Shown: positions 6,551-13,416, counted from the first letter of the stretch. The stretch: 15,874 bases of DNA from an uncultured Bacilli bacterium (GCA_947628685.1 CANRAT010000034.1:1-15874), one strand, 5' to 3'. A program made the numbers and translations. The notes: generated by a model not told the origin, from the letters alone.

Positions 6551-7429
6551 ATGGAAAAAGCAAAAGTTTATTTTGTAAGTGAAATAACAGAAGAAAATGT
6601 TGTTAAAGTTTTTAAAGCGCTACATAAAGATTTACCAGGAAAAGTAGCAGTTAAAGTTCATTCAGGTGAAAAAGGTAATCAAAATTATCTTAAACCACTT
6701 TTTATGAAACCAATAGTAGATTATGTAAATGGTACTATTGTAGAATGTAATACTGCTTATGATGGAGCACGTGATACAACTAAGAAGCATGAAAAATTGA
6801 TGCAGGAGCATGAATGGAGTAAATATTTTAATGTAGATATTATGGATAGCCATGAAGATATCATATTAGAAATACCAAACGGTAAAGTGATAAAGAAAAA
6901 TTATGTTGGTAAAAATATAGAAAATTATGATTCTATGTTAGTAGTATCACATTTCAAGGGACATCCTATGGGAGGATATGGAGGCGCACTAAAACAACTT
7001 TCAATTGGAGTTGCATCTAGTAAAGGTAAAAGATACATCCACTGTGTCGGTAAAGAGAATGGAACATATGATGATATGTTTAAAGTTAATCAGGATAGTT
7101 TCTTAGAGGCTATGGCTGATGCAGCATCATCTGTAGTAAAATATTTTAATGGAAATATTGCTTATATAAATGTAATGTGCAATATGTCTGTAGATTGTGA
7201 TTGCTGTAATGTTGCAGAGGATCCATGCATGAAAGATATTGGAATACTTGCAAGTTTAGACCCAGTTGCAATAGATAAAGCATGTATAGATTTAGTAAAA
7301 AATTCTAACGACGAAGGTCGTGATCATTTACTAGAAAGAATTAATTCAAGACATGGTACACATACAATAGATGCAGCAGCATCTTTAGGATTTGGAAGTA
7401 AAGAGTACGAATTAATAAAATTAGATTAA
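6551..7429 (+). CDS. DUF362 family protein, possible metal or Fe-S cluster site
   Basis: The sequence fits the DUF362 family: VAVKVHSGEKGNQNYLKP near the N-terminus, VVSHFKGHPMGGYGGALKQLSIGVASSKGK at about 131-160, and ILASLDPVAIDKACIDLV at about 232-249. Function is unknown for most members; many carry iron-sulfur clusters. Here a cysteine cluster C210...C216xC218C219...C226 (MSVDCDCCNVAEDPCMKD) could bind a metal or cluster, but it is not a standard ferredoxin CxxCxxC motif. There is no signal peptide, so the protein should be cytoplasmic. Length is 292 aa. AGGAG 8 nt before the ATG sets the start. The acyltransferase-like gene follows after 12 nt and should be co-transcribed. Confidence 0.85.
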   Translation: MEKAKVYFVSEITEENVVKVFKALHKDLPGKVAVKVHSGEKGNQNYLKPLFMKPIVDYVNGTIVECNTAYDGARDTTKKHEKLMQEHEWSKYFNVDIMDSHEDIILEIPNGKVIKKNYVGKNIENYDSMLVVSHFKGHPMGGYGGALKQLSIGVASSKGKRYIHCVGKENGTYDDMFKVNQDSFLEAMADAASSVVKYFNGNIAYINVMCNMSVDCDCCNVAEDPCMKDIGILASLDPVAIDKACIDLVKNSNDEGRDHLLERINSRHGTHTIDAAASLGFGSKEYELIKLD

Positions 7430-7441
7430 GGAATTTAAAAA

Positions 7442-8284
7442 ATGAATAAGAATTCAAAAAGAATTAAAAACTTAAAAGGTATAGAACAAATACTTATAGA
7501 TTTAAAACCAAATAGATGTGATAGTGACGTTTATATAAATCAAAAAATGGATTTAACTAATTTAGTTAAATATGTTAGCGATAAAGATAATATAACCTAT
7601 TTTGATGCATTTACAACTGCAATTGCAAAAACTATATATAATAGACCTAAACTAAACAGATATATAAAAAATAGACATGTTTTTGAACACACCGATATAG
7701 TTATATCTTTTGTAGCAAAAGTATCATTTGATGATAAAAGTGAAGAACTTATGATAGTAATAAAAATCGATGATAGTGATAACATCTATACCATAAGTAA
7801 AAAAATAAAAGATAAAGTTGGTTCTATTAGAAACAAAACATCTGTAAAAGTTGGCGCAAATAGTGCGATAGATGTACTAGGTAAATTACCTAATATAATT
7901 AGAGTACCTATAATAGGATTACTTAAATGGTTTGATAAAAAGGGAATACTTCCAAGTAGTTTAGTTAAAGATAATCTATATTATAGTAGTATAATATTAT
8001 CAAATTTAGGCTCTATTAAATGTGGCGCTATATACCATAATATTACTGATTTTGGGACTTGCTCTTCTTTAGCTACAATGGGTGAAATAAAGTTAGAAGA
8101 AGTATTTATAGATGGTAAAAAGGAAAAAAGAAATATATGTGAATTTGGTATTAATTTAGATGAAAGAATTGCAGATGGATATTACTTTGCTAAATCAGTT
8201 AAATTATTACAATATATATTTGATAATCCAGAAATGTTAAATGATAGAATAGATAAAAAAATAAATTTTGAAGAAATAAGATAA
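7442..8284 (+). CDS. CAT/E2-like acyltransferase fold protein lacking the catalytic His
   Basis: The sequence follows the chloramphenicol acetyltransferase/2-oxoacid dehydrogenase E2 catalytic domain: TYFDAFTTAIAKTIYNRPKLNRYI (about 52-75), SSIILSNLGSIKCGAIYH (about 182-199) and GINLDERIADGYYFAKSVKLLQYI (236-259). There is no lipoyl or subunit-binding domain. The active site of the family is (D/H)HxxxDG. Here it reads D240-E241-R242-I-A-D245-G246, so the catalytic His is Glu. Either the protein is a non-catalytic relative or it works differently. A CAT-type resistance role is not supported. AAGGA at 7428-7432 overlaps the stop of the DUF362 gene, and the two genes look like one operon. The partner may point to an acyl-group or redox-linked role, but that is inference. 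Confidence 0.75.
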   Translation: MNKNSKRIKNLKGIEQILIDLKPNRCDSDVYINQKMDLTNLVKYVSDKDNITYFDAFTTAIAKTIYNRPKLNRYIKNRHVFEHTDIVISFVAKVSFDDKSEELMIVIKIDDSDNIYTISKKIKDKVGSIRNKTSVKVGANSAIDVLGKLPNIIRVPIIGLLKWFDKKGILPSSLVKDNLYYSSIILSNLGSIKCGAIYHNITDFGTCSSLATMGEIKLEEVFIDGKKEKRNICEFGINLDERIADGYYFAKSVKLLQYIFDNPEMLNDRIDKKINFEEIR

Positions 8285-8329
8285 CTATTTAAAATATATT
8301 TTTCTTCTAGATGTTAGTGAGGATAAAAA

Positions 8330-8749
8330 ATGGCATTAATAAAATGTAGAGAATGTGGAAAAAAGATAAGCGATAAAACAAATATTTGTCCAAATTGTGG
8401 ATATAAAAACAAAAGTGTATCAAAATTAATAATAATTATTTTATCTGTAATAATTGTTATACTGTTATTTTTACTTTCTATACTTTATATTAAAGATGAA
8501 CTAAATGATGAACGTGAAGATAAATACAACATAGATAATAATTATATAACTAATAATGATGCACTAGATATCGCATTAAAAGACTTAAATGTAAATATAG
8601 ACGATATATATGATTTAAGTAGTGAATTAGAATCTAAATTTGGTAAGACGGTCTACGATATAGATTTTAAGTACAATAGATTCGAATATGAATATTATAT
8701 TGACGCTAAAAGTGGTGAAATAATTAAATCATTTAGGCAGTTGGATTAG
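8330..8749 (+). CDS. Zinc-ribbon, single-pass membrane protein with PepSY-like domain
   Basis: Three parts are visible in 139 aa. Residues 6-23 form a zinc ribbon (C6xxC9, C20xxC23: CRECGKK...ICPNCGYK). Residues 33-53 are one strong transmembrane helix (LIIIILSVIIVILLFLLSILY). Residues 72-139 (ITNNDALDIALKDLNV...EYEYYIDAKSGEIIKSF) follow the PepSY pattern, which usually sits outside the cell. The predicted topology is cytoplasmic zinc ribbon and external PepSY. PepSY domains often inhibit or modulate peptidases or sense envelope state; a specific role is not visible. GAGGA (8319-8323) 6 nt before the ATG sets the start. It follows the acyltransferase-like gene by 45 nt and precedes a strong hairpin, so it is the likely last gene of the operon. 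Confidence 0.8.
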   Translation: MALIKCRECGKKISDKTNICPNCGYKNKSVSKLIIIILSVIIVILLFLLSILYIKDELNDEREDKYNIDNNYITNNDALDIALKDLNVNIDDIYDLSSELESKFGKTVYDIDFKYNRFEYEYYIDAKSGEIIKSFRQLD

Positions 8750-8751
8750 AT

Positions 8752-8810
8752 TTATTAGAAAATTAAAAGAATTTACTATAATAAAGATGAGTAAATTCTT
8801 TTTCTAATAA
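8752..8810 (+). terminator. Long two-part hairpin terminator upstream of the sortase gene
   Basis: An inner 12-bp stem (8765-8776 with 8791-8802, loop of 14 nt) is extended by an outer 8-bp stem TTATTAGA/TCTAATAA (8752-8759 with 8803-8810) with a 5-nt bulge. TTTTT follows the GC-containing part of the inner stem. The loop contains TATAAT (8777-8782), and another TATAAT lies at 8812-8817, so promoters for the sortase gene may overlap it. Confidence 0.65.
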
Positions 8811-8811
8811 T

Positions 8812-8817
8812 TATAAT
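8812..8817 (+). promoter_or_regulatory. Candidate -10 box for the sortase gene
   Basis: TATAAT lies 31 nt before the preferred ATG at 8849. No clear -35 is present at 17 nt spacing. The alternative TATAAT at 8777-8782 has a partial -35 (TTAGAA, 8755-8760, 16 nt spacing). Confidence 0.3.
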
Positions 8818-8848
8818 ATTTTTAATTTTATTGAAAATAATAATAAAG

Positions 8849-9652
8849 ATGAATATGAAAAAAATGTTATACGTATCTTTATTATTATCAATTATACTTA
8901 TGTTTTATAGTTTAATATACATATTTTTATGGGCTTTAGATAAAAATAAAACAGATAGACTTAATGAAAAATTAAAAGAATTATCTAATATAACAGATAT
9001 CGTATTTGAAAATTATACACTAGTAAATCCACCCAAAGATAAAAATGATATATATTATGAATATATAGATACTAATTTTTTAAAAGTAAATTTTGATGAA
9101 ATACTTAAGGAAAATAATGATACAGTTGGTTGGATTTTATTTGATGGTACTAAAATAAATTATCCAATAGTTAAATATAGTGATAATAATTTTTACCTAG
9201 ATCATTCATTTGATAAATCTCAAAATAAAGTAGGGTGGATATTTTTAGATTATAGAAATAATTTAGATAATTTAGGGAATAATACAATAATATATGGGCA
9301 TGGAAGAAAAGATTATACAATGTTTGGTAGCCTAAGAGAAGTTTTAAAAGATGATTTTATAAACGATAAGAAAAATCATATAATCAAATTATCTACTATT
9401 AGTAATTATTATATATGGCAAATATTTAGCGTATACGAAATACAAAAAGAAACATACTATATAACTACATATTTTAAAAGCGAAGATGAATACCAAAAAT
9501 TTTTAGATACAATAAAATACAGAAGTAAATTTAATTTTAATACAAGTTTAAACATAAATGATAAGGTATTAACACTTTCAACATGTAAAGATATATATGG
9601 AAATAGAATTGTAGTACATGCTAAATTAATAAAAAAAGGAAATATTAATTAG
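8849..9652 (+). CDS. srtB: Class B sortase
   Basis: Sortases are membrane-bound cysteine transpeptidases that cut a sorting motif in secreted proteins and join them to the cell wall. The class B pattern is clear: NNDTVGWILFDGTKINYPIVKYSDN, VGWIFLDYRNN and IIYGHGRKDYTMFG, with the catalytic Cys in TLSTCKD and Arg in GNRIVVHA. Numbering from this start, the triad is His151, Cys246 and Arg253. One N-terminal transmembrane helix (about residues 5-28) anchors it with the active site outside. I prefer the ATG at 8849 over the in-frame TTG at 8831; an ATG at 8855 is also possible and none has a good ribosome binding site. The gene converges on a surface-protein gene with an NPETLD signal, its likely substrate. 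The symbol denotes class only. Confidence 0.92.
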   Translation: MNMKKMLYVSLLLSIILMFYSLIYIFLWALDKNKTDRLNEKLKELSNITDIVFENYTLVNPPKDKNDIYYEYIDTNFLKVNFDEILKENNDTVGWILFDGTKINYPIVKYSDNNFYLDHSFDKSQNKVGWIFLDYRNNLDNLGNNTIIYGHGRKDYTMFGSLREVLKDDFINDKKNHIIKLSTISNYYIWQIFSVYEIQKETYYITTYFKSEDEYQKFLDTIKYRSKFNFNTSLNINDKVLTLSTCKDIYGNRIVVHAKLIKKGNIN

Positions 9653-9660
9653 TTCCTTTT
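9634..9660. terminator. Shared bidirectional terminator between sortase and surface-protein genes
   Basis: AAAAGGAA (9634-9641) pairs with TTCCTTTT (9653-9660). T-rich DNA follows on both strands. The loop holds both stop codons (plus-strand TAG at 9650-9652, minus-strand TAA at 9647-9645), so the two genes overlap by 8 nt inside the terminator. Confidence 0.7.
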
Positions 9661-10394
9661 ATATTTTTAATTTTTTTAAAGCAGATTACAAATGATAATA
9701 CTCCTAGTATATTTAATATAATATATAAATATATTAAGTCTAATGTTTCTGGGTTACTTGTCATTTGTTTTATTTCTTTAAGTTCTAATTCCATACCAGA
9801 TTCTATTGTAACAGTTTCTCCGTTTATTTCGAGTTTAGCCTCTTCAGAATCTTCTGGTACCCAAAGAGTAGGTTTAGAATCAGAATCAGTAGTATTTACA
9901 AGTTTAGCATCATCTACTAAAGAAAGTTTAACCTTTTCAGTAACATTTGCTCCTTGACCAAGTTCAATACCACCAAAGCCATTACCAGATACGTCAATAG
10001 TACCTCTAAGAGTAACATTTGAACCATTTACAAGTAATCCTGCATTACCGCCTGTAAGTTTAATATCTTTTATAGTTGCATTTGTCTTATATACTTGAAG
10101 TACATATTTTCCATCCCAAACAGTATTGTCAGATCCACCTTTGAATGTTCCTGTATACTTTAAAGTGTGACCTTTACCATCTAAATAAATAGGTCTTGTA
10201 ATGTTTATTTTTTCAGTAGTATCTATATTACTATTTAAAACTATAGTATCAACGTCATTATCATTTAATGCATTTTTAAATTCTTCTTCGTCATTAACAC
10301 TCATAGTTTTCGCACTAACAAAAGTTGGCATTATAGTTAAAAATAGAAATAGAAGTGTAAAGGATGTAATATTTTTAAAGATCTTATTAAACAT
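9645..10394 (-). CDS. Secreted beta-helix-like surface protein with NPETLD sorting signal
   Basis: The protein has a signal peptide (positive start, hydrophobic core, probable cleavage after VSA at residue 28). The body resembles a short right-handed beta-helix/pectate-lyase-like fold: IVLNSNIDTTEKINITRPIYLDGKGHTLKY, VLQVYKTNATIKDIKLTGGNAGLLVNGSNVTLRGTIDVSGN. I see no catalytic residues for a lyase. The C-terminus is a complete cell-wall sorting signal: NPETLD at 214-219, a hydrophobic helix at 220-239 and a Lys-rich tail (KKIKNIKG). NPxT motifs are typical of class B sortase substrates, and the sortase gene converges on this one. The start is set by AAAGGAGG (10407 down to 10400 on the minus strand). 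Its role is likely surface adhesion or wall structure; that is inference. Confidence 0.85.
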   Translation of the reverse strand: MFNKIFKNITSFTLLFLFLTIMPTFVSAKTMSVNDEEEFKNALNDNDVDTIVLNSNIDTTEKINITRPIYLDGKGHTLKYTGTFKGGSDNTVWDGKYVLQVYKTNATIKDIKLTGGNAGLLVNGSNVTLRGTIDVSGNGFGGIELGQGANVTEKVKLSLVDDAKLVNTTDSDSKPTLWVPEDSEEAKLEINGETVTIESGMELELKEIKQMTSNPETLDLIYLYIILNILGVLSFVICFKKIKNIKGTN

Positions 10395-10425
10395 AAATTC
10401 CTCCTTTCATAATTAGTTTGAATAG

Positions 10426-10443
10426 AGTATAACTATTTATACT
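10426..10443. promoter_or_regulatory. Inverted repeat upstream of the surface-protein gene
   Basis: AGTATAA-CTAT-TTATACT has 7-bp arms. Read on the minus strand it contains TATACT (10431 down to 10426), a possible -10 box for the surface-protein gene, so the repeat could be an operator over that promoter. No good -35 box was found at normal spacing. Confidence 0.35.
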
Positions 10444-10478
10444 TGTAAAAAAGATGGTAATTTTTAAAAAAATGGAGA

Positions 10479-10492
10479 AACTATTAATAGTT
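10479..10492. promoter_or_regulatory. 14-bp perfect palindrome at the dacA promoter
   Basis: AACTATTAATAGTT is a perfect palindrome ending 3 nt before the extended -10 box of dacA, covering the spacer region where a repressor or activator would touch polymerase. AACTAT recurs at 10431-10436 in the neighbouring inverted repeat. Confidence 0.4.
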
Positions 10493-10495
10493 ATA

Positions 10496-10504
10496 TGGTA
10501 TAAT
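10496..10504 (+). promoter_or_regulatory. Extended -10 promoter of dacA (probable leaderless mRNA)
   Basis: TGG-TATAAT (10496-10504) is a full extended -10 box; no -35 match exists at 10476-10481. The ATG at 10512 is 7 nt after the box, at the expected transcription start, and no ribosome binding site precedes it. Confidence 0.55.
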
Positions 10505-10511
10505 AAAATAG

Positions 10512-11723
10512 ATGATTATGAAGAAGATATTTTATTTATTATTTTTAATTTTATTACCAATAAGTGTAAGTGCAATAAATTTACCTAAATTACATTCACC
10601 TAAAGCAGTTTTATATGATTTAGAAGATAAAGAGATAATTTATGATTTAAATGGTAGTGATGTTACTAGCATTGCAAGTTTAACTAAAATTATGACTACT
10701 ATAGTTGCTATTGAAAATATAACTAATTTAGATGAAAAAATAACTATTACAAAAGAAATGTTATCTGAGGTTCCATATGATGCATCAATTGCAGGATTGA
10801 AAGTTAATGATAAAGTTACATATGAAGATTTACTTTATGCAGTAATGCTTCCATCTGGTGCGGATGCTGCAGTCGCACTTGGAACATCTATTAGTGGATC
10901 TACAGATGAATTTGTTAAATTAATGAATGAAAAAGTTAAAGAGTTAGGTCTTAATAATACGCACTTTAAAAATGTTACAGGATATGATATAGACAATCAC
11001 TATAGTACAGCAGAAGAAGTTTTAGATATACTAATTTATGCTTTAGATAATGACTTGTTTAGAAAAATATATAAGACCAATACTTATACACTTTCAAATG
11101 GACTTAAAATAGAAAGTACATTAAATAAATATAATAGAACAACTAGACTTGATTTATCGAATATAACAGGTAGTAAAACAGGATTTACGGGAGATGCTGG
11201 ATTATGTATGGCATCATTGATTGAAATACAAGATAAAAACTTTATTTTAATAACTTTAAATGCAGATTATAAAAATAACAATTCTTATCACTTACAAGAT
11301 GCAGTAACTGTAATAAATTATTTAAAAGATAATTATGAAAATAAAACTATATATAAAAAAGGAGATATACTTTTAAGTATACCTGTTAAAAACTCTCTTA
11401 TTGATAATTACGATATAATATGTGGTGAAGACATAGAAAAATATATTTATAAAGATATAGATATATCTAGTTTTAGATTTGAATATGAAGGATTAGATGA
11501 ATTAAGTTATAAAAATAAAAAAGGAGAAAAAATAGGAAATATTAAATATTATTACAAAGATGAATTAATTAGTGAAGATACAATTTATTTAGATAAAGAT
11601 ATTAAAATTTCTTATATAAAATATTTTGAATCAAACTTACCATTTTTGTTATTTCTAATATTATTAATAGTATTTATAATAACTTTTATTTCTATAGTAC
11701 ATCAAAATAAATTAAAAAAATAA
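10512..11723 (+). CDS. dacA: D-alanyl-D-alanine carboxypeptidase (DacA/PBP5-like)
   Basis: This class of low-molecular-weight penicillin-binding protein removes the terminal D-Ala from peptidoglycan stem peptides and so limits cross-linking. A signal peptide ends after SVSA (residue 21). The catalytic SxxK is S56-L-T-K59 in IASLTKIMTT, and KTG is at 222-224 in TGSKTGFTGDAG. The second motif, usually SGN, reads S115-G-A117 in MLPSGADAAVALG, so the Asn is Ala. A beta-rich C-terminal region follows, then a true transmembrane helix (about residues 376-396, FLLFLILLIVFIITFISIV) with a Lys tail, in place of the amphipathic anchor of E. coli PBP5. No ribosome binding site is present; the start coincides with the predicted transcription start. 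It is divergent from the surface-protein gene. Confidence 0.92.
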   Translation: MIMKKIFYLLFLILLPISVSAINLPKLHSPKAVLYDLEDKEIIYDLNGSDVTSIASLTKIMTTIVAIENITNLDEKITITKEMLSEVPYDASIAGLKVNDKVTYEDLLYAVMLPSGADAAVALGTSISGSTDEFVKLMNEKVKELGLNNTHFKNVTGYDIDNHYSTAEEVLDILIYALDNDLFRKIYKTNTYTLSNGLKIESTLNKYNRTTRLDLSNITGSKTGFTGDAGLCMASLIEIQDKNFILITLNADYKNNNSYHLQDAVTVINYLKDNYENKTIYKKGDILLSIPVKNSLIDNYDIICGEDIEKYIYKDIDISSFRFEYEGLDELSYKNKKGEKIGNIKYYYKDELISEDTIYLDKDIKISYIKYFESNLPFLLFLILLIVFIITFISIVHQNKLKK

Positions 11724-11752
11724 TTTACAAACTAACTAATATAGTATATAAT
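11724..11752 (+). promoter_or_regulatory. Promoter of sua5/tsaC
   Basis: TTTACA (11724-11729) and TATAAT (11747-11752) are separated by 17 nt, immediately after the dacA stop codon. The predicted start is at 11759-11760. Confidence 0.65.
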
Positions 11753-11777
11753 TAAATTTATGTGTGTTGGTGGTAAT

Positions 11778-12794
11778 ATGGCAATATATTTAAATTTAAA
11801 AAATGGATACGATAAAAATCTTTTAAAAGAAGCATCTAACTATATAAAAGAAGGAAAACTTGTATTGTTTCCAACAGAGACAGTATATGGTATAGGTGCA
11901 GATGGATTAAATGAGATAGCAGTAAGAAATATTTTTGTAGCAAAAAATAGAGCAGCAGATAATCCACTTATATTACATGTTTCAAGTATGGATATGATAA
12001 AAAGAATTGTAGAAGATATAAACCCTTTAGAAAGAACACTTATAAATTCTTTTTTTCCTGGACCTTTAACTCTTATTTTAAAAAGGAAAAATATTGTTCC
12101 AAACGTAGTAACTGCTAATTTAGATACAGTTGGAGTTAGAATGCCAGAAAATCAAATAGCCAGAGATTTAATAGAATTATCAGATACACCTATTGCTGCT
12201 CCAAGTGCGAATATATCAGGTAGACCAAGTGGTACAAATATCGAAGATATATTTGAAGAATTGAAAGATAAAGTTGACTATATAATTGATGGAGGAGATA
12301 CTAAAATAGGATTAGAATCAACAGTTGTAAGAGTTATAAATGATGAAATACATATCTTAAGACCTGGTAAAATAACTTATGACGAGTTGAGGAAATATGG
12401 TAAAGTAGTAGTGTCAAATCATATTTTAAAAGAAGTAGAAAAAAATGATGTGGTTTTATCACCCGGTATGAAGTATAAACACTACGCACCAAATAGTAAA
12501 TGTGTTTTGATATATAGTGACGATAAAACTAAAATGATAAATAAAATGAAAGAGTTAGAAGATGAAAACACACTTGTTATAACTAACGATAATAATGTAA
12601 AAGAATTTAAAAATGCGACTGGCTATGGTAAGACATTAGAAGAGATATCTCACAATATCTTTAGAATACTTAGAAGTGTTGATAAACAAAATAAAAAATT
12701 AATAATAATTGAGGGAGTAAAAACAAGCGGTTTAGGATTAGCAATTATGAATAGATTAATCAGAGCATGTTCCCATAATTACATTGAATTATAG
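11778..12794 (+). CDS. tsaC: Threonylcarbamoyl-AMP synthase, Sua5 (long) form
   Basis: The enzyme makes threonylcarbamoyl-AMP from threonine, bicarbonate and ATP, the first step of t6A37 tRNA modification. The YrdC domain shows LVLFPTETVYGIGADG (about 29-44), KNRAADNPL (about 57-64), FFPGPLTLIL and APSANISGRPSGT (141-153). A linker containing SPGMKYKHYAP (228-238) leads into the C-terminal Sua5 domain, so this is the long Sua5/YwlC form, not the short TsaC form. With this start it has 338 aa. GGTGG lies 4 nt before the ATG at 11778. An in-frame ATG at 11760 would add MCVGGN and would be leaderless, since it sits 7 nt after the -10 box. The unknown gene at 12806 follows closely. Confidence 0.93.
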   Translation: MAIYLNLKNGYDKNLLKEASNYIKEGKLVLFPTETVYGIGADGLNEIAVRNIFVAKNRAADNPLILHVSSMDMIKRIVEDINPLERTLINSFFPGPLTLILKRKNIVPNVVTANLDTVGVRMPENQIARDLIELSDTPIAAPSANISGRPSGTNIEDIFEELKDKVDYIIDGGDTKIGLESTVVRVINDEIHILRPGKITYDELRKYGKVVVSNHILKEVEKNDVVLSPGMKYKHYAPNSKCVLIYSDDKTKMINKMKELEDENTLVITNDNNVKEFKNATGYGKTLEEISHNIFRILRSVDKQNKKLIIIEGVKTSGLGLAIMNRLIRACSHNYIEL

Positions 12795-12805
12795 AAAGGA
12801 TATAT

Positions 12806-13309
12806 ATGACAGAATTTAAAGTAGTAAAACAAATAACATTAGAAAATAAAAAAGTAATATTAAAAAGGATACTAGAAACAAGTGATTGTGGAAGGTGTTA
12901 TGATTATGATAGAATAATTTTACCTCATTTAACTGATGAGGAATTAAAACAAAGATATAGAAAGATAAAACCAATTGTAATTATAGATAATAATTTTTAT
13001 CTTATAAAAAGATATAATCTGAATTCAATTAGAAATAAAACATTTATACATAGTAAATATAGTGACTTAAGAGAAAAAGTTGAACATGATAATATAAAAG
13101 TTTCAGGTGAGTTTGCTTGTTATCATGAAAACTTTAACCCTAGAACATTTAATCCAACTATTGCTGATATTTTAGAACAGTTCCCTGATGAATTGCTAGA
13201 AGTATCAAATGGATTTTATATAGAAAGTCCTAGGGAAGATGAACAACCTGAAATAATTAATTATTTTTATCATAAATCTAAAGTAAAAGCATTGACTTTA
13301 AAAAAATAA
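12806..13309 (+). CDS. Hypothetical protein, 167 aa
   Basis: I do not recognise this protein. It is soluble and mixed alpha/beta, with no signal peptide or membrane segment. An N-terminal region of alternating charge (MTEFKVVKQITLENKKVILKRI) is followed by SDCGRCYDYDRI, a CxxC pair at about residues 28-31 that could bind a metal or be redox-active; a third Cys lies in GEFACYHENFNP. Most of the rest is polar, with segments PIVIIDNNFYLIKRYNL and NPTIADILEQFPDELLEV. GAAAGGA (12794-12800) overlaps the stop of the sua5 gene and sets the start, so the two genes are very likely co-transcribed. A terminator follows, isolating it from the heat-shock operon. Confidence 0.75.
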   Translation: MTEFKVVKQITLENKKVILKRILETSDCGRCYDYDRIILPHLTDEELKQRYRKIKPIVIIDNNFYLIKRYNLNSIRNKTFIHSKYSDLREKVEHDNIKVSGEFACYHENFNPRTFNPTIADILEQFPDELLEVSNGFYIESPREDEQPEIINYFYHKSKVKALTLKK

Positions 13310-13315
13310 AATATT

Positions 13316-13361
13316 ATAAAAGTGTTAACTAATAATTTTAAAATAACCTTTTATTTTTTTC
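13316..13361 (+). terminator. Terminator before the heat-shock operon
   Basis: ATAAAAG (13316-13322) pairs with CTTTTAT (13348-13354), and GTTA (13324-13327) with TAAC (13344-13347), separated by one bulged T. A run of seven T follows (13354-13360). Confidence 0.6.
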
Positions 13362-13369
13362 TTAATTTT

Positions 13370-13396
13370 TTAGCACAAACCACTTGACAGTGCTAA
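13370..13396. promoter_or_regulatory. CIRCE-like operator 1 (degenerate)
   Basis: TTAGCACAA, nine nt, CAGTGCTAA. The CIRCE consensus is TTAGCACTC-N9-GAGTGCTAA; the inner bases of the left arm (AA for TC) and the first base of the right arm (C for G) differ. The spacing is exactly 9. It covers the -35 box (13384-13389). HrcA is the expected binder. Confidence 0.8.
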
Positions 13397-13412
13397 AAAG
13401 TAGTGCTATACT
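13384..13412 (+). promoter_or_regulatory. Heat-shock operon promoter
   Basis: TTGACA (13384-13389), 17 nt, TATACT (13407-13412). This is a near-consensus vegetative promoter. The predicted start near 13419 lies inside CIRCE 2, so repressor binding would block both recognition and start. Confidence 0.85.
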
Positions 13413-13416
13413 TATT

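Noticed and set aside
7442..8284. Chloramphenicol resistance gene (cat)
   Set aside because: The fold is similar but the catalytic His is Glu and the context is an operon with DUF362, not a resistance element.
8291..8302. AAAATATATTTT as a terminator after the acyltransferase-like gene
   Set aside because: A pure A/T palindrome with no stable stem; the next gene follows at 45 nt with a good ribosome binding site.
8831..8848. TTG at 8831 as the sortase start
   Set aside because: No ribosome binding site, and ATG codons at 8849 and 8855 directly precede the positive start of the membrane helix.
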